From the NCBI RefSeq assembly GCF_018343695.1, contig NZ_JAGYPJ010000001.1, positions 3,346,511 to 3,410,510 on the forward strand: DNA of 64,000 nt, given 5' to 3'. This document shows positions 42,646 to 51,266 of the stretch, piece after piece. This DNA comes from Lederbergia citrisecunda. Its GTDB lineage: Bacteria > Bacillota > Bacilli > Bacillales > Bacillaceae_C. Position numbers and translations under genes: made by a program. The notes below the pieces were generated by a model. That model worked only from the letters and a program-made list of their open reading frames with translations, was not told the DNA's origin and did not search any database. Each line of letters opens with the position of its first letter. The first letter of the stretch is position 1.

Positions 42646-44700
42646 TTAACGGAGCAACTGCAGCACGCCTTGTGGCTGTTGGTTCGCTTGCGCCAGCATC
42701 GCTTGCGCAACTTGGGAAAGAATTGAGTTCTTCGTTTGTTCCATCATTTCTTTCGCCATGTCTACGTCACGGATACGAGACTCAGCAGCTGTTAAGTTTT
42801 CAGAAGATGTTCCTAAGTTGTTGATTGTGTGTTCCAGACGGTTTTGGAATGCACCAAGGCTAGAACGCTGTGCAGATACTGATTTGATAGCATTGTCAAA
42901 TACAGTAATTGCATTTGCAGCGGCTTCAAATGTAGTAACATCTAAGGCAGATTCTACATTTGTACTATTTGTTCCGTCTGTAACATTTTTATCAGCAGAG
43001 AAACCTGTACCCGTCCCCACGATACCTAGGGCTGATGCTCTCATATCATTAATAGCTACTGACATGGATTGATTATCATTAGCACCAATTTGGAAACTTA
43101 ATGATTTATCAACAGTAGTTGTCGTATCTGCTGTTTTACTTGTTTCAACAGCTACTTTCTCAGTTTCAAATTTAAAAGTACCTGAGAAGTCAGTAGCATC
43201 CTGTGCATCTAAATCGAATGAAACACCATTTGACTCATAACTAATTGATGAGGTCCCATCCCAAGAAAGTGTAGATTTTGAAACAGAAACACCTTTATCA
43301 TCCTGAAGGTCTACAATAAGGTCAGTGCCGTCCCATGCGATTTTAATTTGTGCAACATTAGCAAGTAATTCAGGAGAATCACCATCGACTTTAAAGTTAG
43401 TTAATTGAGCCCCTTGTCCGGCTAAAGTAGTAGAAGCATCCACTCCATCAGCGATTGCTGAGGAAGACTCCCCTTGTGTTTCAACACCAGGTGTACCAGT
43501 AACGGTTACTGTAATACCTATGAAGCTGCCACCTTGAGCTTGAAAAGCCGCTTCAATTGCATCCTTAATATCTGAATTGCTAGAAAAATCTCCATTAGTA
43601 TCTGTATCGTCAAAGTCCCCATTGATAATGATTTTTTTATTAGTTGTATCAATAGTTGCACTTGTAGTAGTGTCATCCGCTACTGTTCCAAACTCAATTG
43701 TATAGCCATTTAAAGTTGCCCCTGCACCTGTAAAATCAAAAGATAGTGCACCAGCAGTTACTTGTCCTGGTGCCGTTTCAGGAACAGGTGTTGCTCCTGG
43801 AGCAGTATTAGTTGTAAAATCTTGTATAGTCGTTGCTGTTTGAACACCCCCGGTTACGTCAGCCCCAACTATATTTAAATTTATGTCAACTTTCTCATTT
43901 TCTGCCCAGTTTTTAACCTCTTCGCCTGTAAATGAAAATTTGATTCCATGATTATCAAAAGTATATGTGTCAGTTTCTAGGTCGTGTGCAAGAGCTTCTG
44001 CCTTAATTTCAAGCGTGTTTGCTCCGCCATCTATACCTTTAAAATCTAATTTAAATCCGTCTGCATCTCTTGTAATAGATAATTTATTCGTTTGTGTTAT
44101 GTCTAAGTCTGACCAATCAAACCCGTTTGCAGCTGTACCAGAAAATCCAACATCAAAATTCACTTTGGAGTCATCGCTTGACCAAGTAGCTGGTTGCAGT
44201 CCAACCGTAATTGTTTGGGATTTTGCCTTTACTACATCCACAGATATTGTTTTACCTGGAGTAGTAATAGAAGTAATCGCTCTTTCTCCGTTGAGAAGCT
44301 TCATTGTATTGAACTCAGTAGTGTTACCAATTCGGTTGATTTCAGAAGTTAATTGATTGATTTCTGTTTGGATTTCTTTACGGTCATCTGTTGTATTTGT
44401 ATCGTTTGACGCTTGAACAGCTAGTTCACGCATACGTTGAAGAATTGAATGTGTTTCGTTTAATGCACCTTCAGCTGTTTGAAGCAAACTAACACCATCT
44501 TGTGCATTTTTAGCCGCCATATCCAATCCTCGAATTTGTCCACGCATTTTTTCTGAGATTGCTAGCCCTGCTGCATCATCCCCAGCACGGTTGATACGAA
44601 GACCTGAAGCTAGTTTCTCCATTGATTTAGCTTGTCCAGTTGATGCACTATTCAACTGGCGGTGCGTGTTCAGTGCTGCAATGTTGTGGTTAATTCTCAT
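42646..44700 (-). CDS. hag: Flagellin with a large hypervariable domain
   Basis: The flagellar filament subunit, 684 aa, more than twice the 304 aa of B. subtilis Hag. The N-terminal D0/D1 region ([16 protein letters not shown]...[26 protein letters not shown]...[17 protein letters not shown], residues 1-140) and the C-terminal D1/D0 region ([61 protein letters not shown], last 90) are canonical. Between them about 450 residues rich in Thr, Asp, Gly and Ala, nearly free of Cys and Arg, form the outward-facing D2/D3 part. TGGAGGT lies 8 nt before the ATG. The leader carries apparent CsrA sites, and csrA is directly upstream. Confidence 0.93.
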   Translation of the reverse strand: MRINHNIAALNTHRQLNSASTGQAKSMEKLASGLRINRAGDDAAGLAISEKMRGQIRGLDMAAKNAQDGVSLLQTAEGALNETHSILQRMRELAVQASNDTNTTDDRKEIQTEINQLTSEINRIGNTTEFNTMKLLNGERAITSITTPGKTISVDVVKAKSQTITVGLQPATWSSDDSKVNFDVGFSGTAANGFDWSDLDITQTNKLSITRDADGFKLDFKGIDGGANTLEIKAEALAHDLETDTYTFDNHGIKFSFTGEEVKNWAENEKVDINLNIVGADVTGGVQTATTIQDFTTNTAPGATPVPETAPGQVTAGALSFDFTGAGATLNGYTIEFGTVADDTTTSATIDTTNKKIIINGDFDDTDTNGDFSSNSDIKDAIEAAFQAQGGSFIGITVTVTGTPGVETQGESSSAIADGVDASTTLAGQGAQLTNFKVDGDSPELLANVAQIKIAWDGTDLIVDLQDDKGVSVSKSTLSWDGTSSISYESNGVSFDLDAQDATDFSGTFKFETEKVAVETSKTADTTTTVDKSLSFQIGANDNQSMSVAINDMRASALGIVGTGTGFSADKNVTDGTNSTNVESALDVTTFEAAANAITVFDNAIKSVSAQRSSLGAFQNRLEHTINNLGTSSENLTAAESRIRDVDMAKEMMEQTKNSILSQVAQAMLAQANQQPQGVLQLLR

Positions 44701-44708
44701 TTCTCATT

Positions 44709-44751
44709 ACCTCCATGTGGTGTGTTTTAGGATGCCTATCCGTTTGCATCC
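44709..44751 (-). promoter_or_regulatory. CsrA-binding leader of flagellin mRNA
   Basis: A hairpin GGATGC/GCATCC (44730-44751) presents the loop AAACGGATAG, which contains the CsrA target ACGGA. A second GGA lies in the ribosome binding site TGGAGGT (44709-44715). The two-site arrangement matches the known CsrA control of B. subtilis hag translation. Confidence 0.7.
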
Positions 44752-44858
44752 TTCGAAGCTCATACCCTGTGCTCACAAGTCATTGATGGATTGCGCGCTA
44801 ATCCAAAACAAGGATTTGTAAGTCAAACTATTATCTTCCTTGATTTCACCACTCGTCC

Positions 44859-45053
44859 TTAAGTGGCAGAGGCCTCGACCTTTTTTGCTAAGGCTATATT
44901 GTTTTCTTCCCATAACTCTCCACGAACAATAGAAATATGCCTCGGTGCTTCAATCGCCAAGCGTAAATGACCTTCATCGCTCTTAATGACCTTTACCTTA
45001 ATGTTGTTGTCAATCAGCACATATTCTCCAGGTTTTCTACCTAACACGAGCAT
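44859..45053 (-). CDS. csrA: Carbon storage/flagellin translation regulator CsrA (copy 1)
   Basis: A 64-aa RNA-binding dimer. MLVLGRKPGEYVLIDNNIKVKVIK and HLRLAIEAPRHISIVRGELWEE are the conserved strands; the RNA-contacting start (LVLGRK) and the VRGE arginine are present. It binds GGA motifs and in Bacillus represses flagellin synthesis until FliW sequesters it. It is encoded immediately upstream of flagellin on the same strand with a 158-nt gap. AAGGGG precedes the ATG. No fliW is in the window. Confidence 0.92.
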   Translation of the reverse strand: MLVLGRKPGEYVLIDNNIKVKVIKSDEGHLRLAIEAPRHISIVRGELWEENNIALAKKVEASAT

Positions 45054-45084
45054 TGGCTCATCCCCTTATCCCGTTTATTAAATT

Positions 45085-45157
45085 GACATAAAAAAATGAG
45101 CAAACAGGTCGCTGCCCTTCTTCTTCCTGAAGAATGACGGCGACTTATTTGCTCATC
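45085..45157 (-). terminator. Strong terminator between the small ORF and csrA
   Basis: ATGAGCAAATAAGTCGC pairs with GCGACCTGTTTGCTCAT (two imperfect positions), followed by TTTTTTT on the minus strand. Its loop contains another GGA (CAGGAAG). Confidence 0.85.
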
Positions 45158-45247
45158 CTAAGTCTCGTAATTATTAAATAAATTATTCAATTGTGAAAAA
45201 ACTACATTTAAACAGCAAAAAGACGAATAAATAGGCATCTGTTTCAA
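45158..45247 (-). CDS. Candidate 29-aa peptide gene or CsrA-binding small RNA
   Basis: A TTG-started frame of 29 codons (MKQMPIYSSFCCLNVVFSQL, then nine more residues ending YET) has AAGGAGG 5 nt upstream. It lies about 60 nt downstream of a sigma-D-like promoter and ends exactly at a strong terminator, so promoter, ribosome site, frame and terminator form one compact unit of about 220 nt. The peptide has no recognised homologue. The transcript has GGA motifs at ATGGACG, AAGGAGGAA, TTAGGATG and CAGGAAG, so it might instead act as an RNA that binds CsrA. Confidence 0.45.
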   Translation of the reverse strand: MKQMPIYSSFCCLNVVFSQLNNLFNNYET

Positions 45248-45314
45248 ATGTTCCTCCTTGAAACTACATGCGTATTTACTCGTCCATGAGTAATCGAATA
45301 TGAGATTAATTTAT

Positions 45315-45341
45315 ATATCGACAATTTAATTGAAATGTTTA
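45315..45341 (-). promoter_or_regulatory. Sigma-D (flagellar) promoter
   Basis: TAAA, exactly 15 bp, then GTCGATAT on the minus strand, against the sigma-D consensus TAAA-N15-GCCGATAT (one mismatch). It is the only such match I found near csrA and flagellin. Confidence 0.75.
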
Positions 45342-45550
45342 GTCTTTTTGTGAAAAAATTTTTTGAAAGTTGAGAAGCCTTACTGGGCTTGAGTTTTTAA
45401 CGCGTGAAAAAAGGAGTACCTCCCCAAATCTCGAATTGTTAAGTACCCGTACTACACACCCGAGAAAAGAAAGGAATGACTCCAGATGTATAGTATCCAA
45501 CAAGAAAGTCTGTTTTCCTTGGAAGAAAGTTATGGGTGTATAAAACACAT

Positions 45551-45850
45551 TTAACTGTTTTTAAGCCTGTGCTCCCCTTTTTTGATCTTTTGTTCAACAA
45601 TGGCCTCTCTGAGATAACCATTAAATTGAAGCTCTTTATTTTTATAAAATACTTGCCAGGTATTTTCTGCGAACTTGAATGTCATTGTTATTGTCTTATA
45701 TTTTTCTAAAGTATTTATTGCAGATGCAATTTTTCTAATGGAGTAGATACTCCCATTTGCATTATCATTTTCAATATAGCCGGTTGCCTTTTTTAGCTCC
45801 TCTCTTAATTCATCTAAAAACATTTTGATAATTAGATCTATTTTGCTCAT
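45551..45850 (-). CDS. Small protein of unknown function next to flagellar genes
   Basis: A 99-aa protein, probably cytosolic. The first 50 residues are helical and charged (IDLIIKMFLDELREELKKATGYIEND) and the rest mixed (TMTFKFAENTWQVFYKNKELQFNGYLREAIVEQKIKKGEH). It has no signal peptide and no motif I recognise. TTAGGAGAG lies 6-7 nt before the ATG, so it is probably expressed. It lies 210 bp upstream of the sigma-D promoter on the same strand. Confidence 0.6.
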   Translation of the reverse strand: MSKIDLIIKMFLDELREELKKATGYIENDNANGSIYSIRKIASAINTLEKYKTITMTFKFAENTWQVFYKNKELQFNGYLREAIVEQKIKKGEHRLKNS

Positions 45851-46073
45851 ACATACTCTCCTAAGAGAACCCCATTTATTTTTCCTGAAACTAAATCTAT
45901 CTTTGGTTTATAAAACAACTAAAATTCTTGATTTGCCATTGCTATCATTAGTTCTGATCTAGTATTTTTTCACCAATAGATTCATTCAAAGTTCACCACT
46001 TTTTCTATCTTATACAGGAAGCCACTTATTTTTTATTGCTAATAAGGCAGCATTAGTTCTATCATTATTAGAA

Positions 46074-46580
46074 ATGTCGCCCAAGGACACCTACGGTTAC
46101 CTGTTCGAAACATTAGAGATTACTCTATTCTTACGGGTTGTAACGAAGAAGGCATTTCTCGGGGCACCGACACAACTCAATTACGCAGCTATGCTGCAAT
46201 CGCTATTCATTCGAATCGTGGAGCGCATTCCAACGATTAAGGATCTCCGGAATCGATTGAAAAGAAGTGTAGAATTCAGCATGGATTGTGGCTTTACCGG
46301 TTCTGATCGAATTCCAAGTGAACCTCTTATACACGGCTCATTCAAAAACTACAGGAATCCAAGGTGTTCTAGGAATTGCAAGATGAATTAGTTCAGCAAG
46401 CAATTCAAGAAGGTTAATCCCAGAAGATACACCATTCCTGCTCGTGGTATCTAAAAGAGTTCTTTCAGTTGAACAACATTCGCCATCGCGGAGCACTGGC
46501 TAAGGTTGAGAAGGGTACAGGCAATCTCCAAAGCAAGGGAACTGCAGCTATTGGACTAGTTCAAAGCTGCCGAAACGAAA
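46074..46580 (+). pseudogene. Decayed IS1182/IS5-type transposase
   Basis: The frame at 46074-46391 encodes GAPTQLNYAAMLQSLFIRIVERIPTIKDLRNRLKRSVEF and DCGFTGSDRIPSE, the N-terminal region of DDE transposases of the IS1182 type. A frameshifted C-terminal-like piece follows (EFFQLNNIRHRGALAKVE near 46447-46510). The catalytic DDE core is missing and no terminal inverted repeats were found, so the element is dead. Confidence 0.65.
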
Positions 46581-46609
46581 GCTTGCATTAAAAACCGAGA
46601 TACTTGTGC

Positions 46610-46765
46610 TTATTCTTGATTCAGCAATTCTCCGCGAACGATAGAGATATCTTTTGGCGCTTCAATAGCCAAGCGTAAGTGCCCCTCTTCACTTTTAACT
46701 ACCTTTATTTTAATTTTTTCGTTGATCACTATGTATTGTCCGGGTTTTCTTCCAACCACCAGCAT
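46610..46765 (-). CDS. csrA: CsrA, second copy
   Basis: A 51-aa protein: MLVVGRKPGQYIVINEKIKI, then KVVKSEEGHLRLAIEAPKDI and SIVRGELLNQE. It aligns end to end with the other CsrA here at about two thirds identity and keeps the RNA-contact arginine in VRGE; the C-terminal helix is shorter. AAAGGAG lies 8 nt before the ATG, so it should be translated. It lies beyond a decayed transposase, 1.6 kb upstream of the first csrA, on the same strand. Confidence 0.85.
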   Translation of the reverse strand: MLVVGRKPGQYIVINEKIKIKVVKSEEGHLRLAIEAPKDISIVRGELLNQE

Positions 46766-46958
46766 CAGACTCACTCCTTTACCGTGAAGGATCTTTATGT
46801 GATTTGAACATCTTTTACGAGAATTATCATAATTCGTTCAATTGAAGTTGCCGTATTGCTTCCTGCAACAGTAGTTTTTCCTCCTTGTATATTATCATGG
46901 TAGATTAGCCCATTAATGAAACTTAAAGAAAACTTTAAGTTCGCGCTCGAGATAAAGC

Positions 46959-47054
46959 ATGAGCTCGGCGGTCAGCGTCCTAGCCGCAACAGAGCAGTAC
47001 CAACCCGTCAACGTAATCCTTGACGGTAAAGTCCAGGTATTCAAAAGCCTTTAG
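46959..47054 (+). pseudogene. Remnant of a copper-amine-oxidase-type stalk domain
   Basis: A short frame reads SVLAATEQYQPVNVILDGKV and then QVFKSL. The sequence resembles the start of secreted stalk-domain (CuAO N1-type) proteins of Bacillales, including the end of a signal peptide and the NVILDGK strand. It stops after 31 codons, and its composition is richer in G+C than the flanks. Confidence 0.45.
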
Positions 47055-47056
47055 AT

Positions 47057-47368
47057 ATGGAAATTTTACATACTGGTAAGCATGTAATTAAAGGGATTGC
47101 TTGGACAGGTCAAGGCTTTATTACAAAGTTAGAAATAAGTGTAGACGGCGGGACTACTTGGCTAAACGCAAAATTAGAGCCTACAAACAATACTGGTTAT
47201 GGCTGGCAACCTTGGTCTTATGAATGGGCTATATCAAAGAAAGGTGAATATATGATTATTTCAGTAGCAACAGATTCATATGGGCGAACCCATCCAAACA
47301 ACCCTTTTTGGAATAATAAAGGCTATGGATATCATGCTATTGATATAATCAAAGTTAAGGTAGAATAG
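47057..47368 (+). pseudogene. Orphan sulfite-oxidase dimerisation domain (5'-truncated)
   Basis: 103 codons match the C-terminal Mo-co oxidoreductase dimerisation domain of sulfite-oxidase-type enzymes: GIAWTGQGFITKLEISVDGGTTWLNAKLE, WQPWSYEWAISKKGEYMIISVATDSYGRTHP and FWNNKGYGYHAIDIIKVKVE. The molybdopterin-binding catalytic domain that should precede it is absent, and no ribosome site is seen before the first ATG. It is therefore a leftover of a deleted enzyme gene. Confidence 0.7.
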
Positions 47369-47386
47369 CAGGAAGTTGCTTTAATA

Positions 47387-47455
47387 AAAGTGCCTGTCAC
47401 TACTCGAATCATGTCGATATCTCTCGACAAAATGACGGGCGGTGACAGGCACTTT
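47387..47455. terminator. AGTGCCTGTCAC-type bidirectional hairpin
   Basis: AAAGTGCCTGTCAC pairs perfectly with GTGACAGGCACTTT (14 bp) around a 41-nt loop. It lies between converging reading frames. Confidence 0.75.
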
Positions 47456-47480
47456 AGTTGATTTAATTAATTGTGCTTCA

Positions 47481-48818
47481 TTATTTATATCCCTCTGCAC
47501 CGAAAATCCAAATTTTTGATCCATCGGTATATTTGCCTTTACTATCTGTCATTAACTTAATATATCCTTTCTTTCTATCATGGGCGGTTACTGCGATATC
47601 ATCGTTGTTGACTGCTTTCAAGAGAATAATTGAAACTGGATGATTGAATACTTCACCCTTTTTCGCGACACGCCACTTTCCTTTTTTGCCATTTAACGTA
47701 TACGTTCCATCTTTCATAATGGTTAGAGACCCTTTGGCAGCACCTTTTGTATAGTCACTTCCTGCGTAATTACCAGTGCCTTTATAAAAATAGTCAATCA
47801 TTGTACCTGGAATCCATAGTTTCCATTTTCCATAATAGGGATCTACCCTTGCCACAGTAGTTTTTAAAGTAAGCTTTTTTCCTTGATAAGTTGCTGTAAT
47901 GGTGACGTTTCCGTTTTTTCCAGTGAAGGTGACAACTCCATTGGAATTAACTTTTGCAACTTTTGTATTATTAGACTTCCAAACCACTCCTGATTTAAGT
48001 TTCACCTTTTTACCATTCATATAGGTCGCAATAACGGTGATCTTAATTGGTTTTTTAGTATAGGCCAACTTCGTTGTTGTCGAAAGCGATTTCACAACAT
48101 TTCCTACAGTTGTAGTCGCACTGGCCACTTTTCCTTTATAAGTTGCCGTGATCGTCACCTTTCCAGGCTTACCTGAAAAAGTAATACTCCCTTTTGAATT
48201 AACCTTTGCAACATTCGTATTATTAGATTTCCATTTAACAGAGTCACCTTTAACTACTGCTGTTGTTTTGTCACTATACTTTGCAATAATCGATAACGAA
48301 ACCGGAGTTGGACTGTATCTAAGTGTTTCCTTAAACTTAATCGAAGTCACTTGAGGGGGTTGATCATCGGATGATTTTTCTAAAGCATATTTAAAGGAAA
48401 CAACAGAATTCACTTGACTGATAATCTTTAATTTAGCCACAGTTCCATCCATACGTTTAATCATATACACATGTCCCGGCACAGCCTGAATGAGCTGTTG
48501 AAAGCCGCTGTTTTGAAATTGATTTACACTGTCAAACTCCACCGTACCTAGGTCTACAATCTCATTCGCTCCTATGTCCGTGCCATCAGAAGAAAAAGCC
48601 ACATCAGCATCTCTCCCTCGAGTCATTGCTCCTGTCTTTAGATTCATTCCTCCATTACTAAGTGGATCTGACCAAAGCAATTTAGTCCCAGGAATAGAAG
48701 TATCATAGTCTGCTTGCTTTGTTCCCCCCCAAGAAACAGACGTCATCGCAGCAAAGCTTAACGTACTAAAGCTTTGTAAAACCAACAAAAAAACCAACAA
48801 ACTACAAAACCGTTTCAT
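47481..48818 (-). CDS. Secreted protein with two Big_2 Ig-like domains
   Basis: A 445-aa exported protein. A signal peptide ends near SFAAM (residue about 24). After a unique region of about 150 residues come two tandem Ig-like (Big_2) modules; both contain VxWKSNNTxVAKVNSxGxxTFxGKxGxVTITATYxGK (about 175-240 and 260-325). The C-terminal 120 residues start YYGKWKLWIPGTMIDYFYKGTG and end KIWIFGAEGYK, resembling a small lipocalin-like module. No sortase signal is seen. The two Ig repeats are almost identical in their cores, suggesting recent internal duplication. GGAGGG precedes the ATG. Confidence 0.75.
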   Translation of the reverse strand: MKRFCSLLVFLLVLQSFSTLSFAAMTSVSWGGTKQADYDTSIPGTKLLWSDPLSNGGMNLKTGAMTRGRDADVAFSSDGTDIGANEIVDLGTVEFDSVNQFQNSGFQQLIQAVPGHVYMIKRMDGTVAKLKIISQVNSVVSFKYALEKSSDDQPPQVTSIKFKETLRYSPTPVSLSIIAKYSDKTTAVVKGDSVKWKSNNTNVAKVNSKGSITFSGKPGKVTITATYKGKVASATTTVGNVVKSLSTTTKLAYTKKPIKITVIATYMNGKKVKLKSGVVWKSNNTKVAKVNSNGVVTFTGKNGNVTITATYQGKKLTLKTTVARVDPYYGKWKLWIPGTMIDYFYKGTGNYAGSDYTKGAAKGSLTIMKDGTYTLNGKKGKWRVAKKGEVFNHPVSIILLKAVNNDDIAVTAHDRKKGYIKLMTDSKGKYTDGSKIWIFGAEGYK

Positions 48819-48911
48819 TTATTTCCCTCCAATAACTCAAAATTACCCTTATGTAATTGTATGGAAAAGCGCACAAAAAATGTACCGGTATCTGTCACAC
48901 CACGATTAATT

Positions 48912-48952
48912 AAAAAACCTCATTTGCTTATGGTAAGGTTCACCGTAACACT
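48912..48952 (+). repeat. Dispersed GGTACGGTTCAC repeat, copy 10
   Basis: AAAAAACCTCATTTGCTTAT then GGTAAGGTTCACCGTAAC. Confidence 0.8.
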
Positions 48953-49069
48953 CAAAAGTCGGGGCTTTTTTAAGTAGTAGTCTGATTAATATTACAGACC
49001 TAATGTCACTAGTAAATTGTTAAATTGAAACTTATTACAAAAAATCCTCGTAATATAGCTTTTATGTTA

Positions 49070-49636
49070 TTAAAACCGTATTTTGTTACGAATGCTTTTG
49101 ATTTGGCTCTTAATGGTGTTCAAAGATTTAAATAATTTTTCAGCAATTTGAGTGTTATTTAACCCTTGCTTCCTCAGTTGATACACTTGCCGTTCCATTG
49201 GCGTTAATACCGATAAGCGTAGTTCTGCGCGAATGACTTCAGCTATGTCAGCATGGAAAGTGGATTTGCCTTGGTAGGCTTCACGGATAGAGGTTACGAG
49301 ATTGGCGTAGTTGGACTTTGGAATATAGTTCGTTGCCCCTTTTCGAAAACTTTCCACAATAATTTCTGGTTCTTGAAATGAGGTAAGCATGATTACTTTT
49401 GTTTCTACATTTGTAAGGCGGTCGATTAATTGGGTCGCATCAATCCCGTCCAATAGATTTTCGGTTAAATTAATATCCATCAGCACAATATCTACATCCC
49501 GCTCCTGAATCATTAAAAGCGCGTCTTCCTTACTGGCTACTGCCGACACAACCGTGATATCCAATTCCTCATTTAAGTCTTTTCTTAACTGTTGCTGCCA
49601 GAACGGGTCATCATCCACAATTAGGACACTAATCAT
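49070..49636 (-). CDS. NarL/LuxR-type response regulator
   Basis: A 188-aa regulator. Receiver domain with SVLIVDDDPFWQQQL, phospho-Asp in VDIVLMDINLTEN (about residue 54), VIMLTSF and NYIPKSN (Lys). The C-terminal helix-turn-helix is LSVLTPMERQVYQLRKQGLNNTQIAEKLFKSLNTIKSQIKSI, the LuxR signature. The start overlaps the kinase stop by 4 bp, so the pair is translationally coupled with the kinase first. Targets are unknown. Confidence 0.87.
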   Translation of the reverse strand: MISVLIVDDDPFWQQQLRKDLNEELDITVVSAVASKEDALLMIQERDVDIVLMDINLTENLLDGIDATQLIDRLTNVETKVIMLTSFQEPEIIVESFRKGATNYIPKSNYANLVTSIREAYQGKSTFHADIAEVIRAELRLSVLTPMERQVYQLRKQGLNNTQIAEKLFKSLNTIKSQIKSIRNKIRF

Positions 49637-51036
49637 CCAATCTCCTCCTCTACAAAACTACTTCTTGGAAAATATATTGAAAAAGTCGTTCCTTGATTGA
49701 TTTCAGAATAAGCGATTTTAAGTGTGCCGGAATGCTTATGAATGACCGAATGGCAATAGCTTAACCCAAGACCATAGTGGCTTGTATTATTTTTAGTGGT
49801 GTAAAATGGCTCAAACACTTTAGAAAATTGCTCCTTCGGAATCCCTTTACCATTATCCTGAATTTCAAGTATTACGTTGCGCTTGCTTACCATCATTCTG
49901 AGGATCAATATCCCTTCGCATGGTTTCATTGCCTCGATGGCATTAATAAAAAGATTGAGAAGCGCTTCCTGCAAATGGATCGGATCACATATTACTGTAA
50001 CATCCCTATCGAATTTCTCCATTTTTTGTATTTGATTTTTTTCCAAATAAACATCCGCCTGATTCATCACTTCTTTTAGAATCGAATGCAGCGACTTTTT
50101 CGTCTTAACTAGATAAATATCACCTGTCTTATCTTGGATTCTGTTGATCATTTGCTGCAAATGATTGGTGACCTGCTGCATTCGATCAAGGTATTCATCG
50201 ACTTGATTAATATCATTTGTCGGGAGCTTCTCTCTGATTCTTTCCCTTAAATATTCCATTTTTCCGATTTCATTCTTAATCGTATGGTTAAGAATAGCTG
50301 TCCCGGACTTTATAGCCGTTATCGAGCTATCAAGACGCTGCTTCTCAATATACAATTTGATTCCAAACATACCGTACTTGCCGGAGAAAAAAACAAAAAG
50401 AAAAATCATTAAAAACGCGATGGAGTTAAAATAATCATGTGGGCCATGAATCTGTAACACACTACTTTCAAACTTAGGAAGCTCGTTTCCATAATTCGTT
50501 GTTTTGTTATGAATATAAAAGAAAAAGAGGTTCAACAACATGGATATGGTTCCTGCGGTGAATGTTCGTTTTCTATTAAAATAAATATGGCCATCGTTCT
50601 CCTTCCCCATCATGATGCCAATAAAAAGAATCAAGATTAAAAGACAGCCCGCAGCGTATAGCCAAAACCAATTGAAATTTTGGTAAAGGGAAGGAACCGT
50701 TTGGAAAAAAAGAATAAAAAAGACCGCCCCGATTGACCTGGAGATGGCATCGGGAAATACAATCCAACCCATCAAAATGATAAAGGGAAACAACACGACA
50801 AAAGAATAGTAGACAATAAATATAAACAGTTGAAGCTCCTCAATCAAAATGGTGGGATATGAAGTAGCATGTAAATAGGGAAGCGTGAAAATTTGAAAGA
50901 CGCTTGTTAACCGCTGCAATGCGATAAGAATTTGACAGGCACTCATCCAGCGGAAAAATAAATTTTGTTCACTTTTACGCCATAACATGAATGTAGAATA
51001 CAAAAGAATGGAAATTTCTATGAAACGAAATAACAT
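49633..51036 (-). CDS. Membrane sensor histidine kinase
   Basis: A 467-aa kinase. The N-terminal 230 residues hold about seven hydrophobic helices with short loops (FIEISILLYSTFMLW ... FNSIAFLMIFLFVFFSG). The phospho-acceptor region has a HisKA_3/LytS-unlike H-box (GTAILNHTIKNEIGKMEYL), then a HATPase domain with NLFINAIEAM, DNGKGIPKEQFSKVFEPFYT and HYGLGLSYCHSVIHKHSG. The ATG at 51036 is preferred, about 7 nt after AGGGGG; an ATG at 51105 directly abuts its GGGAGG. Partner of the LuxR-type regulator encoded downstream. The signal is unknown. Confidence 0.85.
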   Translation of the reverse strand: MLFRFIEISILLYSTFMLWRKSEQNLFFRWMSACQILIALQRLTSVFQIFTLPYLHATSYPTILIEELQLFIFIVYYSFVVLFPFIILMGWIVFPDAISRSIGAVFFILFFQTVPSLYQNFNWFWLYAAGCLLILILFIGIMMGKENDGHIYFNRKRTFTAGTISMLLNLFFFYIHNKTTNYGNELPKFESSVLQIHGPHDYFNSIAFLMIFLFVFFSGKYGMFGIKLYIEKQRLDSSITAIKSGTAILNHTIKNEIGKMEYLRERIREKLPTNDINQVDEYLDRMQQVTNHLQQMINRIQDKTGDIYLVKTKKSLHSILKEVMNQADVYLEKNQIQKMEKFDRDVTVICDPIHLQEALLNLFINAIEAMKPCEGILILRMMVSKRNVILEIQDNGKGIPKEQFSKVFEPFYTTKNNTSHYGLGLSYCHSVIHKHSGTLKIAYSEINQGTTFSIYFPRSSFVEEEIG

Positions 51037-51266
51037 AGGCCATCCCCCTTGATTCGATCCATTTTCATTGAACTTCCACATATATAGGGGGTGAAAAAAG
51101 TTCATCCTCCCGCTTTATTTACCTGCAAGTTATAATCCAATTAAAGGGATTGAAAGTCTTGAACAATGGTGACTGGCCAAGGAGTCTCGCTTTGTCCTCA
51201 TAAAATATTTATAGTTCTATTGTTCTATGTTAATACCGTTCATTCCTTTAAAAGGAGGGATTTTTT

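Noticed and set aside
45339-45621. Two overlapping 60-69-codon minus-strand frames between the 99-aa gene and the sigma-D promoter
   Set aside because: No ribosome site, no plausible composition; one ends within the promoter region.
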